Source of the DNA: Betaproteobacteria bacterium TMED156
GTDB lineage: Bacteria > Pseudomonadota > Gammaproteobacteria > Burkholderiales > Burkholderiaceae_A
Reading direction: 5' to 3'
DNA length: 11,120 bases
Assembly: GCA_002171155.1 (NCBI GenBank)
Contig: NHHF01000026.1
Coordinates: 1-11,120, forward strand
The notes beneath the pieces were generated by a model, which saw only the letters and a list, made by a program, of their open reading frames with translations, made no database searches and was not told the DNA's origin. A program made the translations under genes and the position numbers. Shown piece after piece: positions 1 through 8,800 of this stretch. Each line of letters opens with the position of its first letter. Position 1 is the first letter of the stretch.

Positions 1-295
1 CAAATCCCAAAGTTTGATTATTGGACAGTAGGACTTCCTCTAGCTGATTCAAAGGAGTTCCAGAACGTGCAACAACAAACAACTCGGATGGGTCATATTC
101 TAAAATTCCACTGTAATCTAATGTATTGATTGAAACACAATTTTTATTAAAGGGGTTACCATAAAAAGATTTGGTGTTCTGCCCTGAAATACCTATTGGA
201 ATGTTAGTATCCTTAATCTTTCTTTGGGCTTTATCCAACCAGTTTAAACAAAAATCTTCATTTTCTTTATTACTATGATAATAGTAATTGTTAAT
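1..295 (-). CDS. glcE: Glycolate oxidase FAD-binding subunit GlcE, N-terminal part, cut by the window edge
   Basis: GlcE is the second flavin-binding subunit of the GlcDEF complex, which oxidises glycolate to glyoxylate. The reverse strand reads on from glcD in the same frame after its TAG. About 98 codons are visible. They carry the GlcE N-terminal FAD-domain pattern: ISGQNTKSFYG (residues 36-46), then DYSGILEYDPSELFVVARSGTPL, recalling E. coli GlcE (IQGSNSKAFLG, then a Y-DPTELV-TAR-GTPL stretch). The N-terminal length fits a start just behind glcD, but no ATG, GTG or TTG exists there. I place the start at ATT (295-293), six bases after an AGGAG. The first in-frame conventional alternative is TTG at 238-236; it lacks a Shine-Dalgarno and would remove about 19 residues. 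The identity is secure from the pattern; the start codon is inference. A glcF iron-sulfur subunit would be expected further left, outside the window. Confidence 0.85.
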   Translation of the reverse strand, partial: MNNYYYHSNKENEDFCLNWLDKAQRKIKDTNIPIGISGQNTKSFYGNPFNKNCVSINTLDYSGILEYDPSELFVVARSGTPLNQLEEVLLSNNQTLGF

Positions 296-307
296 AAAAT
301 ACTCCTA
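293..307 (-). promoter_or_regulatory. Shine-Dalgarno AGGAG overlapping the glcD stop, followed by candidate AUU start of glcE
   Basis: Reading the minus strand from 307 gives TAG (glcD stop) overlapping AGGAG (306-302), six spacer bases (TATTTT), then ATT at 295-293. The spacing is ideal for ribosome binding. The arrangement suggests translational coupling: ribosomes finishing glcD sit directly on the glcE initiation site. AUU is a rare but real initiator in bacteria, best known from infC, where it makes translation depend on IF3. Its use here is inferred from the motif, the spacing and the homology extent. Confidence 0.5.
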
Positions 308-1759
308 GAATCTCGAAATATTGGGGTAACTTATTTTACCTTTATGAACATGCATTCTTCCCTTTTCAGCGCATCTCGCAAGTGTTGGTATAACTTTACC
401 TGGATTTAGCAAATGGTTAGGGTCAAAAGCACTTTTTAATCGAAAGAAAGTATCTCTCTCGTATGCAGAAAATTGGGAACACATAGATCCAAGTTTTTCT
501 AAACCCACACCATGTTCACCAGTTATTGTTCCTCCAAATTCTATACATTTTAAAAGAATTTCCTCTCCAAATTTTTCTGTTTCCTCAAATTCATTTGGTT
601 TGGAGGAATCAAACAAAATTAACGGGTGAAGATTACCATCACCCGCATGAAAAACATTCATACATCTTAAGTTGTATTTTTTCTCAAGCCCAGAGATAAA
701 AGATAACATATCACCTAATTTTCTTCTGGGAATAGTTCCATCAATACAATAATAATCTGGAGAAATTCTACCTGATGCAGGAAATGCATTTTTTCTACCG
801 GACCAGAATAAAAGCCTCTCATTTTCATCTTTTGACACTCTCATTTCTGTTGAACCAAAATCTGTAAGTATTTTTTCCAGCATCGTGATTTCCTCTTCCA
901 CTTCACTAGGAGTCCCATCAGACTCACATAGAAGTAATGCTTTCGCATCTAGGTCGTATCCAGCATTAACAAAATCTTCCACAGCTTTTGTCATCGGTTG
1001 ATCCATCATCTCCAAACCTGCTGGAATTATACCCGATGCAATTATACCAGCGACAGCATCACTTGCTTTTTGAATGTCATCAAAAGATGCAAGAATTACT
1101 TTTGCATGTGTTGGTTTTGGAATCAAACGAAGAGTAACCTCAGTGACAACAGCTAACATTCCCTCGGAACCAACCAACAGAGACATTAAGTCATAACCAG
1201 GGGTATCAAAAGCCTCTGATCCAGCCTCAAAAATTTCTCCCTCAATGTTTATTGCTCTTAAACGCATAACGTTGTGAAGTGTGAGACCATATTTTAAGCA
1301 ATGTACACCTCCAGAATTTTCAGCAACGTTCCCACCAATTGAACATGCTATTTGAGATGAAGGGTCAGGAGCATAAAATAGCTTATGAACATGAGCCGCT
1401 TCAGAAACTGAAATATTCCTAACGCCTGGTTGTACTATTGCTATTCTTTTTTTAGGATCAATAGAGATAATTTTATTCAACCTTGATGTAGAAAGTACTA
1501 TTGCCCCTTTTTGGGGTATTGCACCTCCAGACAAGCCTGTTCCAGATCCTCTTGTAACAACTGGTATATTATTAATATTACACAATTTGAGAATTTTAAT
1601 TATCTGATCTTCATTGTTAGGAAGAGCAACGGCAGCAGGTTTTCCAGAATAACCAGACAAACCGTCTTGTTTGTATATACTCAAAGCCTCGTTATCATGT
1701 ATTAGATTTTCTGAGCCAACTATATTGATTAATTTAGATATGATTGAGTGTTCTAACAT
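305..1759 (-). CDS. glcD: Glycolate oxidase FAD-linked subunit GlcD
   Basis: This is the catalytic flavoprotein subunit of glycolate oxidase, a VAO/PCMH-type FAD enzyme passing electrons from 2-hydroxy acids to the respiratory chain with GlcE and GlcF. At 484 residues it is close to E. coli GlcD (499) and matches it end to end as I recall that sequence. The FAD-binding part has the glycine-rich loop TRGSGTGLSGGA (69-80), APDPSSQIACSIGGNVAENSGG (130-151) and GSEGMLAVVTEVTL (197-210). The C-terminal domain has the metal/substrate motif HAGDGNLHP (371-379) and GEHGVGLEK (414-422). It ends in LLNPGKVIPTL followed by the RCAE/MHVH tail seen in GlcD. D-lactate dehydrogenases share the fold, but this tail and the adjacent glcE favour glycolate. 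The ATG at 1759 gives the right N-terminus but has no Shine-Dalgarno. The gene is divergent from the adenosyltransferase gene, across 49 bp. Confidence 0.93.
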   Translation of the reverse strand: MLEHSIISKLINIVGSENLIHDNEALSIYKQDGLSGYSGKPAAVALPNNEDQIIKILKLCNINNIPVVTRGSGTGLSGGAIPQKGAIVLSTSRLNKIISIDPKKRIAIVQPGVRNISVSEAAHVHKLFYAPDPSSQIACSIGGNVAENSGGVHCLKYGLTLHNVMRLRAINIEGEIFEAGSEAFDTPGYDLMSLLVGSEGMLAVVTEVTLRLIPKPTHAKVILASFDDIQKASDAVAGIIASGIIPAGLEMMDQPMTKAVEDFVNAGYDLDAKALLLCESDGTPSEVEEEITMLEKILTDFGSTEMRVSKDENERLLFWSGRKNAFPASGRISPDYYCIDGTIPRRKLGDMLSFISGLEKKYNLRCMNVFHAGDGNLHPLILFDSSKPNEFEETEKFGEEILLKCIEFGGTITGEHGVGLEKLGSMCSQFSAYERDTFFRLKSAFDPNHLLNPGKVIPTLARCAEKGRMHVHKGKISYPNISRF

Positions 1760-1808
1760 TTTGGTAAATATTTATAATTTGAATAATTAATATCCTACAC
1801 TTATTTTT
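1760..1808 (+). promoter_or_regulatory. Divergent promoter region; consensus -10 box toward the adenosyltransferase gene
   Basis: This 49-bp AT-rich gap separates divergent glcD and the adenosyltransferase gene. On the plus strand, 1773-1778 is a perfect TATAAT. With a 16-base spacer the matching -35 is a poor TTCTAA at 1751-1756, inside the glcD start. Transcription would begin near 1785, leaving a leader of about 24 nt without a Shine-Dalgarno. On the minus strand, TATAAA (1776-1771) could serve glcD, but I see no good -35. In such AT-rich DNA a TATAAT can occur by chance, so only the need for promoters here is firm. Confidence 0.35.
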
Positions 1809-2396
1809 ATGAAATCAAGAATATCAAGAGTAACAACCAAAACCGGGGATAGTGGATACACAGGCATATCGAACGGATCTAGAATATCTAAGAATCATCC
1901 GCTAATTCACGTACTTGGAGACGTAGATGAGTTAAATGCATTCATAGGTCTTTTTATTCATGAACTCAAAAATAGTTTTAAACTAAAGGAAACTGACAAA
2001 ATCGCTAATATTTTAACTAAAGTTCAACACATATTGTTCGACATTGGAGGAGAAATTAGTTCACCAGGAATTAAACTTGTTTCAGAAAAAAAAGTAATAG
2101 AAATTACGAAACAAATTAATGAGTTAAATAAGAATCTTTCACCTCTAAAGGAATTTATTCTTCCTGGAGGTTCTAAATTGTCTTCTTTAGCTCATTTATC
2201 AAGAACTGTAGCACGAAGAGCAGAAAGAAATCTTGTTGGTTTTCTTGAATCGGATGACTGTCCGTCGTCAAACATTAAAAACACATGTTTACCTTATTTA
2301 AATAGACTTTCGGATCTACTTTTCGTGATTTCAAGATGTTTAATGGATATAGAAAAAAAAGATGATGTTTTTTGGGAAAAACCTGAAGTTAATTAA
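1809..2396 (+). CDS. pduO: Cob(I)alamin adenosyltransferase, PduO/MMAB type
   Basis: The enzyme transfers the 5'-deoxyadenosyl group of ATP to cob(I)alamin, making coenzyme B12 in the cytoplasm. It is 195 residues, typical for single-domain PduO-type enzymes, which are trimeric helical bundles. Signature parts are visible: the N-terminal ATP-binding TKTGDSGYT (10-18), GDVDELNAFIGL (37-48), the helix RTVARRAERN (132-141) and LNRLSDLLFV (164-173). All the usual Arg, Asp and Asn positions I would look for are present. The symbol refers to the family; there is no pdu operon here. It is the only plus-strand gene in this part of the window, read from its own short leader, and meets aroG tail to tail 13 bp away. 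It implies use of adenosylcobalamin, for example by methylmalonyl-CoA mutase or a ribonucleotide reductase, though none is in view. The ATG start fits the family N-terminus. Confidence 0.93.
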   Translation: MKSRISRVTTKTGDSGYTGISNGSRISKNHPLIHVLGDVDELNAFIGLFIHELKNSFKLKETDKIANILTKVQHILFDIGGEISSPGIKLVSEKKVIEITKQINELNKNLSPLKEFILPGGSKLSSLAHLSRTVARRAERNLVGFLESDDCPSSNIKNTCLPYLNRLSDLLFVISRCLMDIEKKDDVFWEKPEVN

Positions 2397-2409
2397 TTTT
2401 GATTGTTTT

Positions 2410-3483
2410 TTACTTACTTCTACTTTTTTTGCTTTTCACTGCCTCAGCAAGAGTTAGGATTAGTTTCTCACTCTCTTTCCACGAAATACATCCGTCAGTA
2501 ATACTTTGACCATAAGTAAGATCCTTTAACTTGTTTCCAGGTAACAAATCTTGTCTTCCACCAACCAAGTGACTTTCAATCATCACCCCAAATACACTTT
2601 TCTCTCCTTGAGATATTCTTGAAGCCAATTCATATATTACCTTTAGTTGATTTTCAGGTTTTTTTCTAGAATTACCGTGACTAGCATCTACAATTACTTT
2701 AGAAGGTAAATTTTCTACATTAAGTTTCTCACAAACTGATTTAACAGAAAGAGAATCAAAATTCGGCTCCTTACCTCCTCTAAGAATTATGTGGCAGTCT
2801 TTATTTCCAGAAGTTGCGACAATTGCAGATTGACCTGATTTAGTAACAGATAGGAAATGGTGAGGGTTTTGTGAAGCTTTGACTGCATCTAGTGCTACCT
2901 TAACATCTCCACTTGTACCGTTCTTAAATCCGACAGGACATGAAAGACCAGATGCTAATTCTCTGTGAACTTGGGACTCTGTAGTTCTAGCTCCAATTGC
3001 ACCCCATGAGACTAAATCAGCAATGTATTGAGGTGAAATAACATCTAAAAATTCTACAGCAGCAGGTAGACCAAGATCATTGATTTCTGAGAGTAGTTTT
3101 CTTGCTACGTGAAGCCCTGTATTAATATCAAAGCTGTTATCTAGGTGGGGGTCATTTATCAAACCTTTCCATCCTACAGTAGTTCTGGGTTTTTCAAAAT
3201 AAACGCGCATCAAAATTTCAAGCTCATTAGCGTAATTTTGCCTAAATTTTACTAACATTTTGGCATATTCAATAGCAGCTTTGGGATCATGTATTGAACA
3301 TGGACCAATAATTACTAATACCCTATCATCAAGTTCATGAAGTATTTTATGAATCGATTCTCTACAATCAAAAACAACTTGTGAAGATTTATGTGAAATA
3401 GGAATTTTTTCTAGGATGGCAATTGGAGAAGATACTTCTCTAATCTCTTGAATTCTCAAATCATCTGTATTTTGTTTAACCAT
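2410..3483 (-). CDS. aroG: 3-deoxy-7-phosphoheptulonate (DAHP) synthase, class I AroG/AroF/AroH type
   Basis: The enzyme condenses phosphoenolpyruvate and erythrose 4-phosphate, the first step of the shikimate pathway. The 357 residues compare with 350 in E. coli AroG. Visible motifs are GPCSIHDP, MRVYFEKPRTTVGWKGLIND, GARTTESQVHRELASGLS and GVMIESHL. The four metal ligands of E. coli AroG (Cys61, His268, Glu302, Asp326) correspond to Cys62, His269, Glu303 and Asp330 here. The N-terminal DDLRIQEI segment, part of the feedback-inhibition arm of the family, is intact, so allosteric control is likely; I cannot say whether by Phe, Tyr or Trp. I chose ATG at 3483, which starts MVKQNTDDLRI like E. 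coli MNYQNDDLRI and lies 4 nt after the tldD stop. A TTG at 3507 would add eight residues overlapping tldD. It is the last gene of the yhdP operon. Confidence 0.95.
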   Translation of the reverse strand: MVKQNTDDLRIQEIREVSSPIAILEKIPISHKSSQVVFDCRESIHKILHELDDRVLVIIGPCSIHDPKAAIEYAKMLVKFRQNYANELEILMRVYFEKPRTTVGWKGLINDPHLDNSFDINTGLHVARKLLSEINDLGLPAAVEFLDVISPQYIADLVSWGAIGARTTESQVHRELASGLSCPVGFKNGTSGDVKVALDAVKASQNPHHFLSVTKSGQSAIVATSGNKDCHIILRGGKEPNFDSLSVKSVCEKLNVENLPSKVIVDASHGNSRKKPENQLKVIYELASRISQGEKSVFGVMIESHLVGGRQDLLPGNKLKDLTYGQSITDGCISWKESEKLILTLAEAVKSKKSRSK

Positions 3484-3487
3484 GTCT

Positions 3488-4978
3488 TTACTCTGCTGTG
3501 CCACCAACAGTTAAACCTTCAATCAATAATGTTGGTTGCCCAACACCAACTGGTACTTTTTGACCCTCCTTACCACATGTTCCTATGCCACCATCTAGCT
3601 TAAGATCATTTCCAATCAATTTGACTTTTGTCATGGCATCTGGGCCATTACCAATCAACGTTGCACCCTTAACAGGAAATTTTATTTGTCCACGTTCAAC
3701 CCAATAAGCCTCTGACGCTGAAAATACAAACTTCCCATTGGTTATGTCTACCTGGCCTCCTCCAAAGTTAACAGCATAAAGTCCCTTATCCAATGAAGAA
3801 ATAATTGTTTGTGGGTCCTCGTTACCTGAAAGCATAAAAGTATTTGTCATTCTTGGCATAGGCAAATGGGCATAAGACTCTCTGCGACCATTACCAGTTT
3901 GCTCAACTTTCATAAGCCTGGAATTTAATGAGTCCTGTAGGTAGCCTTTTAAAATTCCATCTTCGATAAGAACATTGTTTTTAGTTGCATTTCCTTCATC
4001 ATCGAAATTTAATGAACCTCTTCTGTTAGGAATTGAACCATCATCAACAACTGTAACCCCTTTTGCAGCTACTCTTTCTCCTACTCTCCCGGAAAACACG
4101 GATGATAGCTTGCGATTGAAGTCTCCTTCCAAACCATGTCCAACTGCCTCATGTAATAAAATTCCTGGCCAGCCAGGTCCCAAAACAACTGGCATTTCTC
4201 CAGCTGGGGCAGGTCTTGAATTAAGATTTACCATCGCCTGCCTTACAGCATCAGAAGCATAAGATTCAATTTTGTTTGAATCAAATTCACTTACACAATA
4301 CCTACCACCCCCACCACTGGTACCCATCTCCCTTCTGTCCCCAGATTTTGCTATAACCGTAACCGATAGTCTCACCAAAGGCCTAAGGTCAGCTACCATT
4401 AATCCATCGCTTCTGTATATCAAGACTACGTCATACCCACCTACAAGTGATGCCATTACTTGAGAAACCCTGGAATCTTTTTTTCTAGCAACACTCTCAA
4501 TTTGCATCAAGAGCTCAATTTTTTCCTTGGAACTCAACGAAAGCATGGGGTCAATCTCGGAGTATAATTTCGCGATTTTTTTGTTATTGTAAGTTTTATT
4601 TTTTTTCAGTTCTTGATTAAAAACTTTTATTTTTTTGGAAGTATTTTGATGAGATGTTATGGATCGAGCGGTTTTGGATGCTTCTCTTAGGATTTCAGGA
4701 TTTAAAGTGTCACTGTAGGCAAAAGCAGACTTATCCCCAGATACTGCTCTGACTCCAAAACCTTGATCAATAGAAAAGCTGCCAGACTTAACTATTTTTT
4801 CGTCCAAGACCCATGATTCAGATCTATTGTACTGGAAATACAAATCTGAAAAATCTACATCTCGTTTGTGGATGGTACTTATAGCTTTTTCAAGGTGAGA
4901 TTCATCTATTCCATGCGGTGTCAACAAAAGGGATTTTGCATTTTTTAAAGCAGAATTTTGAAAATTGGGTGAATTCAT
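3488..4978 (-). CDS. tldD: Metalloprotease subunit TldD
   Basis: TldD pairs with TldE (PmbA) to form a zinc protease that trims unfolded small peptides. In E. coli it matures microcin B17 and helps degrade the antitoxin CcdA. The 496 residues are slightly longer than E. coli TldD (481). The HExxxH zinc motif is intact as HEAVGHGLEGDFNRK (276-290), and the probable third ligand is Cys468 in GTCGKEGQ. Also conserved are TGNGRRESYAHLPMPRMTNT (361-380), NFGGGQVDITNGKFVFS (404-420) and a C-terminus in LTVGGTA. No signal peptide or membrane segment is seen, in keeping with a cytoplasmic enzyme. The partner gene pmbA is not in the window and must be elsewhere. The start lies 9 nt after the nit stop, and aroG follows after 4 nt, so the genes are surely cotranscribed. 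No Shine-Dalgarno precedes the ATG. Confidence 0.95.
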   Translation of the reverse strand: MNSPNFQNSALKNAKSLLLTPHGIDESHLEKAISTIHKRDVDFSDLYFQYNRSESWVLDEKIVKSGSFSIDQGFGVRAVSGDKSAFAYSDTLNPEILREASKTARSITSHQNTSKKIKVFNQELKKNKTYNNKKIAKLYSEIDPMLSLSSKEKIELLMQIESVARKKDSRVSQVMASLVGGYDVVLIYRSDGLMVADLRPLVRLSVTVIAKSGDRREMGTSGGGGRYCVSEFDSNKIESYASDAVRQAMVNLNSRPAPAGEMPVVLGPGWPGILLHEAVGHGLEGDFNRKLSSVFSGRVGERVAAKGVTVVDDGSIPNRRGSLNFDDEGNATKNNVLIEDGILKGYLQDSLNSRLMKVEQTGNGRRESYAHLPMPRMTNTFMLSGNEDPQTIISSLDKGLYAVNFGGGQVDITNGKFVFSASEAYWVERGQIKFPVKGATLIGNGPDAMTKVKLIGNDLKLDGGIGTCGKEGQKVPVGVGQPTLLIEGLTVGGTAE

Positions 4979-4987
4979 AATTAGTAA

Positions 4988-5842
4988 TTATTCATGTAAA
5001 TCATATCTTTGGTGAAAAATTGCAGGTAATTTATTTCTGATGGATCTTATTAATTCATGATCCACATAACCTGAAACTATAGCATTACCAAATTTGGTTT
5101 TGTTTATTATATCCCCCCATGGACTTATCAGCATGCTATGTCCCCAAGTTTCTCTTCCACACTCATGTTTTCCACCTTGAGCACTAGCAAGAACATAGCA
5201 TTGATTCTCAATAGCTCTAGCACGTAGCAAAATCTCCCAATGATCCATTCCTGTGCCAAATGTAAAGGCAGCTGAGACTAAAATTAAATCAATCAACTGA
5301 TGGTTGTTTTTTTTGTTCCTGAAGAATTCAGGAAATCTAATGTCATAACAAACAGATAAAAATGTGTTTCCAACCGGAGTTTTAATGTGCGAAAGTTTGC
5401 TTCCGGGAGAAATAAACTTTGTTTCATCATATACATCGGAGTTGGAGCTGTACTTGAATAAATGAACCTTATCGTACCTGTTAACTAAGCAGCCTTCGTT
5501 GTTAAAAACAAGCATTGAATTGTATATTTTACTGGGATCTCTGGTTTTCAATGGAACTGTGCCACCCACAATCCAAACATTATTATTTTTTGCAACCTTA
5601 GAGATCATACTTTGAACAGGGGCAGCCTTAGAACTAGTTAAATAATTTTCATTCAACTCGTATGCAATTTCAGAATAGTTTACATTTTCTGTAACTTGAT
5701 TAGTTAACAAAGCAAAAAATTCGGGCAATAAAATCAATTTGCAATCATCTTTAGCAGCTGATTCAACTAATTGTTCCATCTTTTCCAAATTTTTTTTTAT
5801 TTCTACACCGGAAATCATCTGTATTGCAGCAACTTTAATCAT
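4988..5842 (-). CDS. Carbon-nitrogen hydrolase, nitrilase superfamily, Nit1-like amidase
   Basis: This is a 284-residue nitrilase-superfamily protein with a complete Glu-Lys-Cys catalytic triad: Glu41 in LLPEFF, Lys125 in RYDKVHLF and Cys165 in SVCYDIRFPE. The length and the YDK-HLF / CYD-RFPE pattern fit the Nit1/Nit2 branch. Members remove the amide of deaminated glutathione or 2-oxoglutaramate, repairing products of transaminase side reactions; the exact substrate here is inferred and not proven. Conserved WGHSM (233-237) lies near the end, and there is no signal peptide, so it should be cytoplasmic. The start ATG is 3 nt after the yhdP stop (TAA AAG ATG) and tldD begins 9 nt past its end, so expression is likely coupled to yhdP. 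A nitrilase-family gene at this spot is familiar from other beta- and gammaproteobacteria. Confidence 0.88.
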   Translation of the reverse strand: MIKVAAIQMISGVEIKKNLEKMEQLVESAAKDDCKLILLPEFFALLTNQVTENVNYSEIAYELNENYLTSSKAAPVQSMISKVAKNNNVWIVGGTVPLKTRDPSKIYNSMLVFNNEGCLVNRYDKVHLFKYSSNSDVYDETKFISPGSKLSHIKTPVGNTFLSVCYDIRFPEFFRNKKNNHQLIDLILVSAAFTFGTGMDHWEILLRARAIENQCYVLASAQGGKHECGRETWGHSMLISPWGDIINKTKFGNAIVSGYVDHELIRSIRNKLPAIFHQRYDLHE

Positions 5843-5845
5843 CTT

Positions 5846-8800
5846 TTAATTTTCCAGTGGATTTTGATAAATTGACGATTCATCAGTATTTGGTTTTTTT
5901 TGTTGAATTGATTCAACTATTGGAGAGTCCCAAGATCCTTTTAATTTATATTCAAATGCTAGTATTTTTCTTAAGGGATCTCTCAAAATATACTGAGCAA
6001 TAAAGCTACCTAATCCAACTGCCGGGTTAACCAGAACATATCCAAGGGAGGCTAATCCAGCATTAAGTTCAGGCAAGACAAGAACTCTCATATTCTGAGT
6101 CTGATTTAAAATTTCAACATCCCCCTCCAAAAAAATAGATGCTTGGGTACCAATCACTCTAAGATTTTTTGTATTTGCCGTGCCCGTCTGAAGACTAACA
6201 TCACCTCTAATTTTATCAAAGGAAAATCCCTCACTAAATATATCCTCAAAATCTAGCTTAATTCTTCTTGGAAGTGATTGTAAATTTAATACACCTATCA
6301 AGCGAGCTAAACCTGGTTCGACTTTTAGAAACTTACCTTTTTGTATGTCTAGTGACAGGTCTCCACTTGTATTTTTAATTTTAAAATCAAGTGGTGAACC
6401 TAACCACTTTAATTGACCAGAAACTATACCTCCTGAACCTGCTAATAAATCAGGGTAACCAAATTTATCGAGTAAATTAGATCCATTTTTTGTGTCAAGT
6501 CTGAAATCTAATTCGGTTATGGTCTTATTACTAGAAGCACCATTTGGATAAGGTATTTTAGTAGTGATGTTTTTTTTGAATTTTCTCCAGAATCCACTTG
6601 CTTCAAGTCTGGTCGATTTTGAAAAGATTTCTATCTTTTCCAAATCCCATAGTCTTTGATTTTTTAGGTAATTTGCTTCAACAGCTAATTTACCTTGAAA
6701 TTTAAAACTTTTAAAATCATCAACGAATATGCTCAAAGATGGCCAATTATAACTCTCATCAAAATCAAATAACTCGTCCGACTCAGTTGACTCACTGGTT
6801 TTTTTATCTATGTGTAAATGAGAAAAGTGGGCATTTAATTTATTAATTTCTTTGGTCCAATTAAATACGCCGGTAGTTTGATATGAACTAAAAATTCCAG
6901 CCCACCCATTCGATGTAATAAGTGTTTTGATCTTAATATTATCAAAAATTTTGTTTCCCAATTTTAGCTCATCAGCGAACAAATCAAACTTAATATTTTT
7001 ATTATCAAGAATATTAAAAAAGTTGTTAATTGATGAGTTATTTGCATCATAAATTAAGCCTTTCCAATTCTCTAAATCAATTTTAGTTTGATGAAGTGAA
7101 ATTTTGTTAGATTGCTGCTGTGGAAAATCTTTTAGATTTTTTTCAGTGATCTTGCTGAATTTTTTATCATCAATTACCAATGTAAATTTATTGCCTTTGG
7201 ACAATTTAATTCTATTTTGTGAAGATAAAGATTTAGCTTGGTTAACTAAAAATAATAATCCATTATTGGTTCTTATATTCCATGTCCTATTCAAAACCCC
7301 ATCTTGTAGAATTTTCTCTTGAAGGAAGACTCCACTGAGCTTCAAATTTTTAGACGAATCTTTTCCAAGTGGATATGGTAAATTTATGGTTATACCTTCA
7401 AGATTAGAACTAACTTGAACCTCTATAAAATCTTTAAATAATTTGATTTCTGAATTATATTTTGTATCACCATAAATTTTCTCTTGAATTGATATTTCTG
7501 AGTTGCTGGTCAACCAATTTTCCAGTTTTTGTCCACTAATTTCGCCTTTAGCACTTAAAAAAATTCCTTTTTTCAATGATGCTTTATTAACATTTGTAAA
7601 TTCAATATTCCCTCCAAGAAGCTCACCTTTGATGTCAATTTTAGAAATCAATTTGTTTGTGAAAGTTATTTTTCCTCTTGCCTCCTTTAGTGGCAAAAAA
7701 TTTTCAGCAAATGAAATTTCAGTGTTTTCAAAAAATAAATTTCCATTAAAACTTGAATTCTTAATTTTCTTTAAATCTAAATTCAAAGTTAAGTTTAAGG
7801 ATGTGTTTCCTTCTCCACTAGCAGTTTTTGTGACTCCCCAAAGCCATTTTTCAAGTGGTGAATTATTTGAGACCTCTATAAAACTATCAAGTGATCCAGT
7901 AATGTTTCCATTTAATAATAATTTTGGTAATTTGGAAAATATATTCGATATTTCTCCATTTATTGAAGACAGTTTTGTTTCGTTTAAAAATCCTGTAGCA
8001 TTTATTATCTTAAAATTAGAATTTTGAAAAGTGATTACAGTGTTTATTCCTTCAATTCTAGGCCATCTTGATGAAAACACTAAGTCTAAGTTTTGAACAA
8101 AAAAATTTGCTTCTAATTTTGTATTCTCCGTGTCAGAAGATCCCGAGAAACTTCTCAATGGCCCCTCATAAAAAAAAGAGCCTACAACTGAATCTGCTGA
8201 TACAATCCCTCTTTCCAACCAATTTCTTGTTTTTTTTCCAATTTTTTTTGGTAAATAGTATGGAATTTTTTTTGGATTTTTAAAAACTACCTCTCCCTGA
8301 ATTTCAATGCTTTGTGAACTAAAAGAATCGAGATTTAGCAATCCTTTTGACTCAATTTTAAGATCTGAATTAGACAAATTTAATTTAAAAATATTAATTG
8401 GAACTTTTAATTTTTTTCCTTCTAAAAATTGTTTTATTTTTGGTGTTTTAATGCCTAATTTACCGTCAACAGCCAAAACACCTAAATCTGAATAAGGAAA
8501 TTTTTCAGTTGTAAAAATTGAAGCATTTTCCGAAAAAAATTCAAAATATAAATCCGATGAGTCTAGTATAAAAGAACCATTTAAACCAGAAAATCTTGTT
8601 TGGGAATCTGGTTTTTCAATTCCTAATTGTTCAAATCTACCCTCAAGGATTAATGATTCTAAAACTTTATCATTATATTCATTATTAAATTTTGGTAATT
8701 TGAACATTAGTTCTTTGAAAAAACCCTCAAAAATAACATCTTTTTCATTTAGTTTTCCAGTGGTCGGTACAACTGACATCAACGATTCTGTATGAATTTC

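Noticed and set aside
236..238. TTG at 238 as the glcE start
   Set aside because: There is no Shine-Dalgarno, and it would shorten the N-terminal region relative to E. coli GlcE; it is kept only as an alternative to the ATT start.
1511..1705. Short plus-strand open frame opposite the 5' part of glcD
   Set aside because: It is antisense to the FAD-binding loop coding sequence of glcD, with no similarity or signals of its own.
2353..2373. A8-GATGATG-T6 inverted repeat near the end of the adenosyltransferase gene as a terminator
   Set aside because: The stem would be A-U pairs only, it lies inside the coding sequence, and it is too weak to call.
3484..3507. TTG at 3507 as the start of aroG, giving eight extra residues
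   Set aside because: ATG at 3483 gives an N-terminus matching E. coli AroG almost residue for residue and lies just after the tldD stop.
3975..4463. Two plus-strand open frames (95 and 63 codons) opposite tldD
   Set aside because: They are antisense to the best conserved part of tldD, including the zinc-site region, and resemble no protein I know.
7503..8027. A 174-codon open frame on the plus strand inside yhdP
   Set aside because: It lies wholly antisense to a clear yhdP coding region, is Phe/Ser-rich without recognisable motifs, and has no promoter or ribosome site; it is a shadow of the coding strand.
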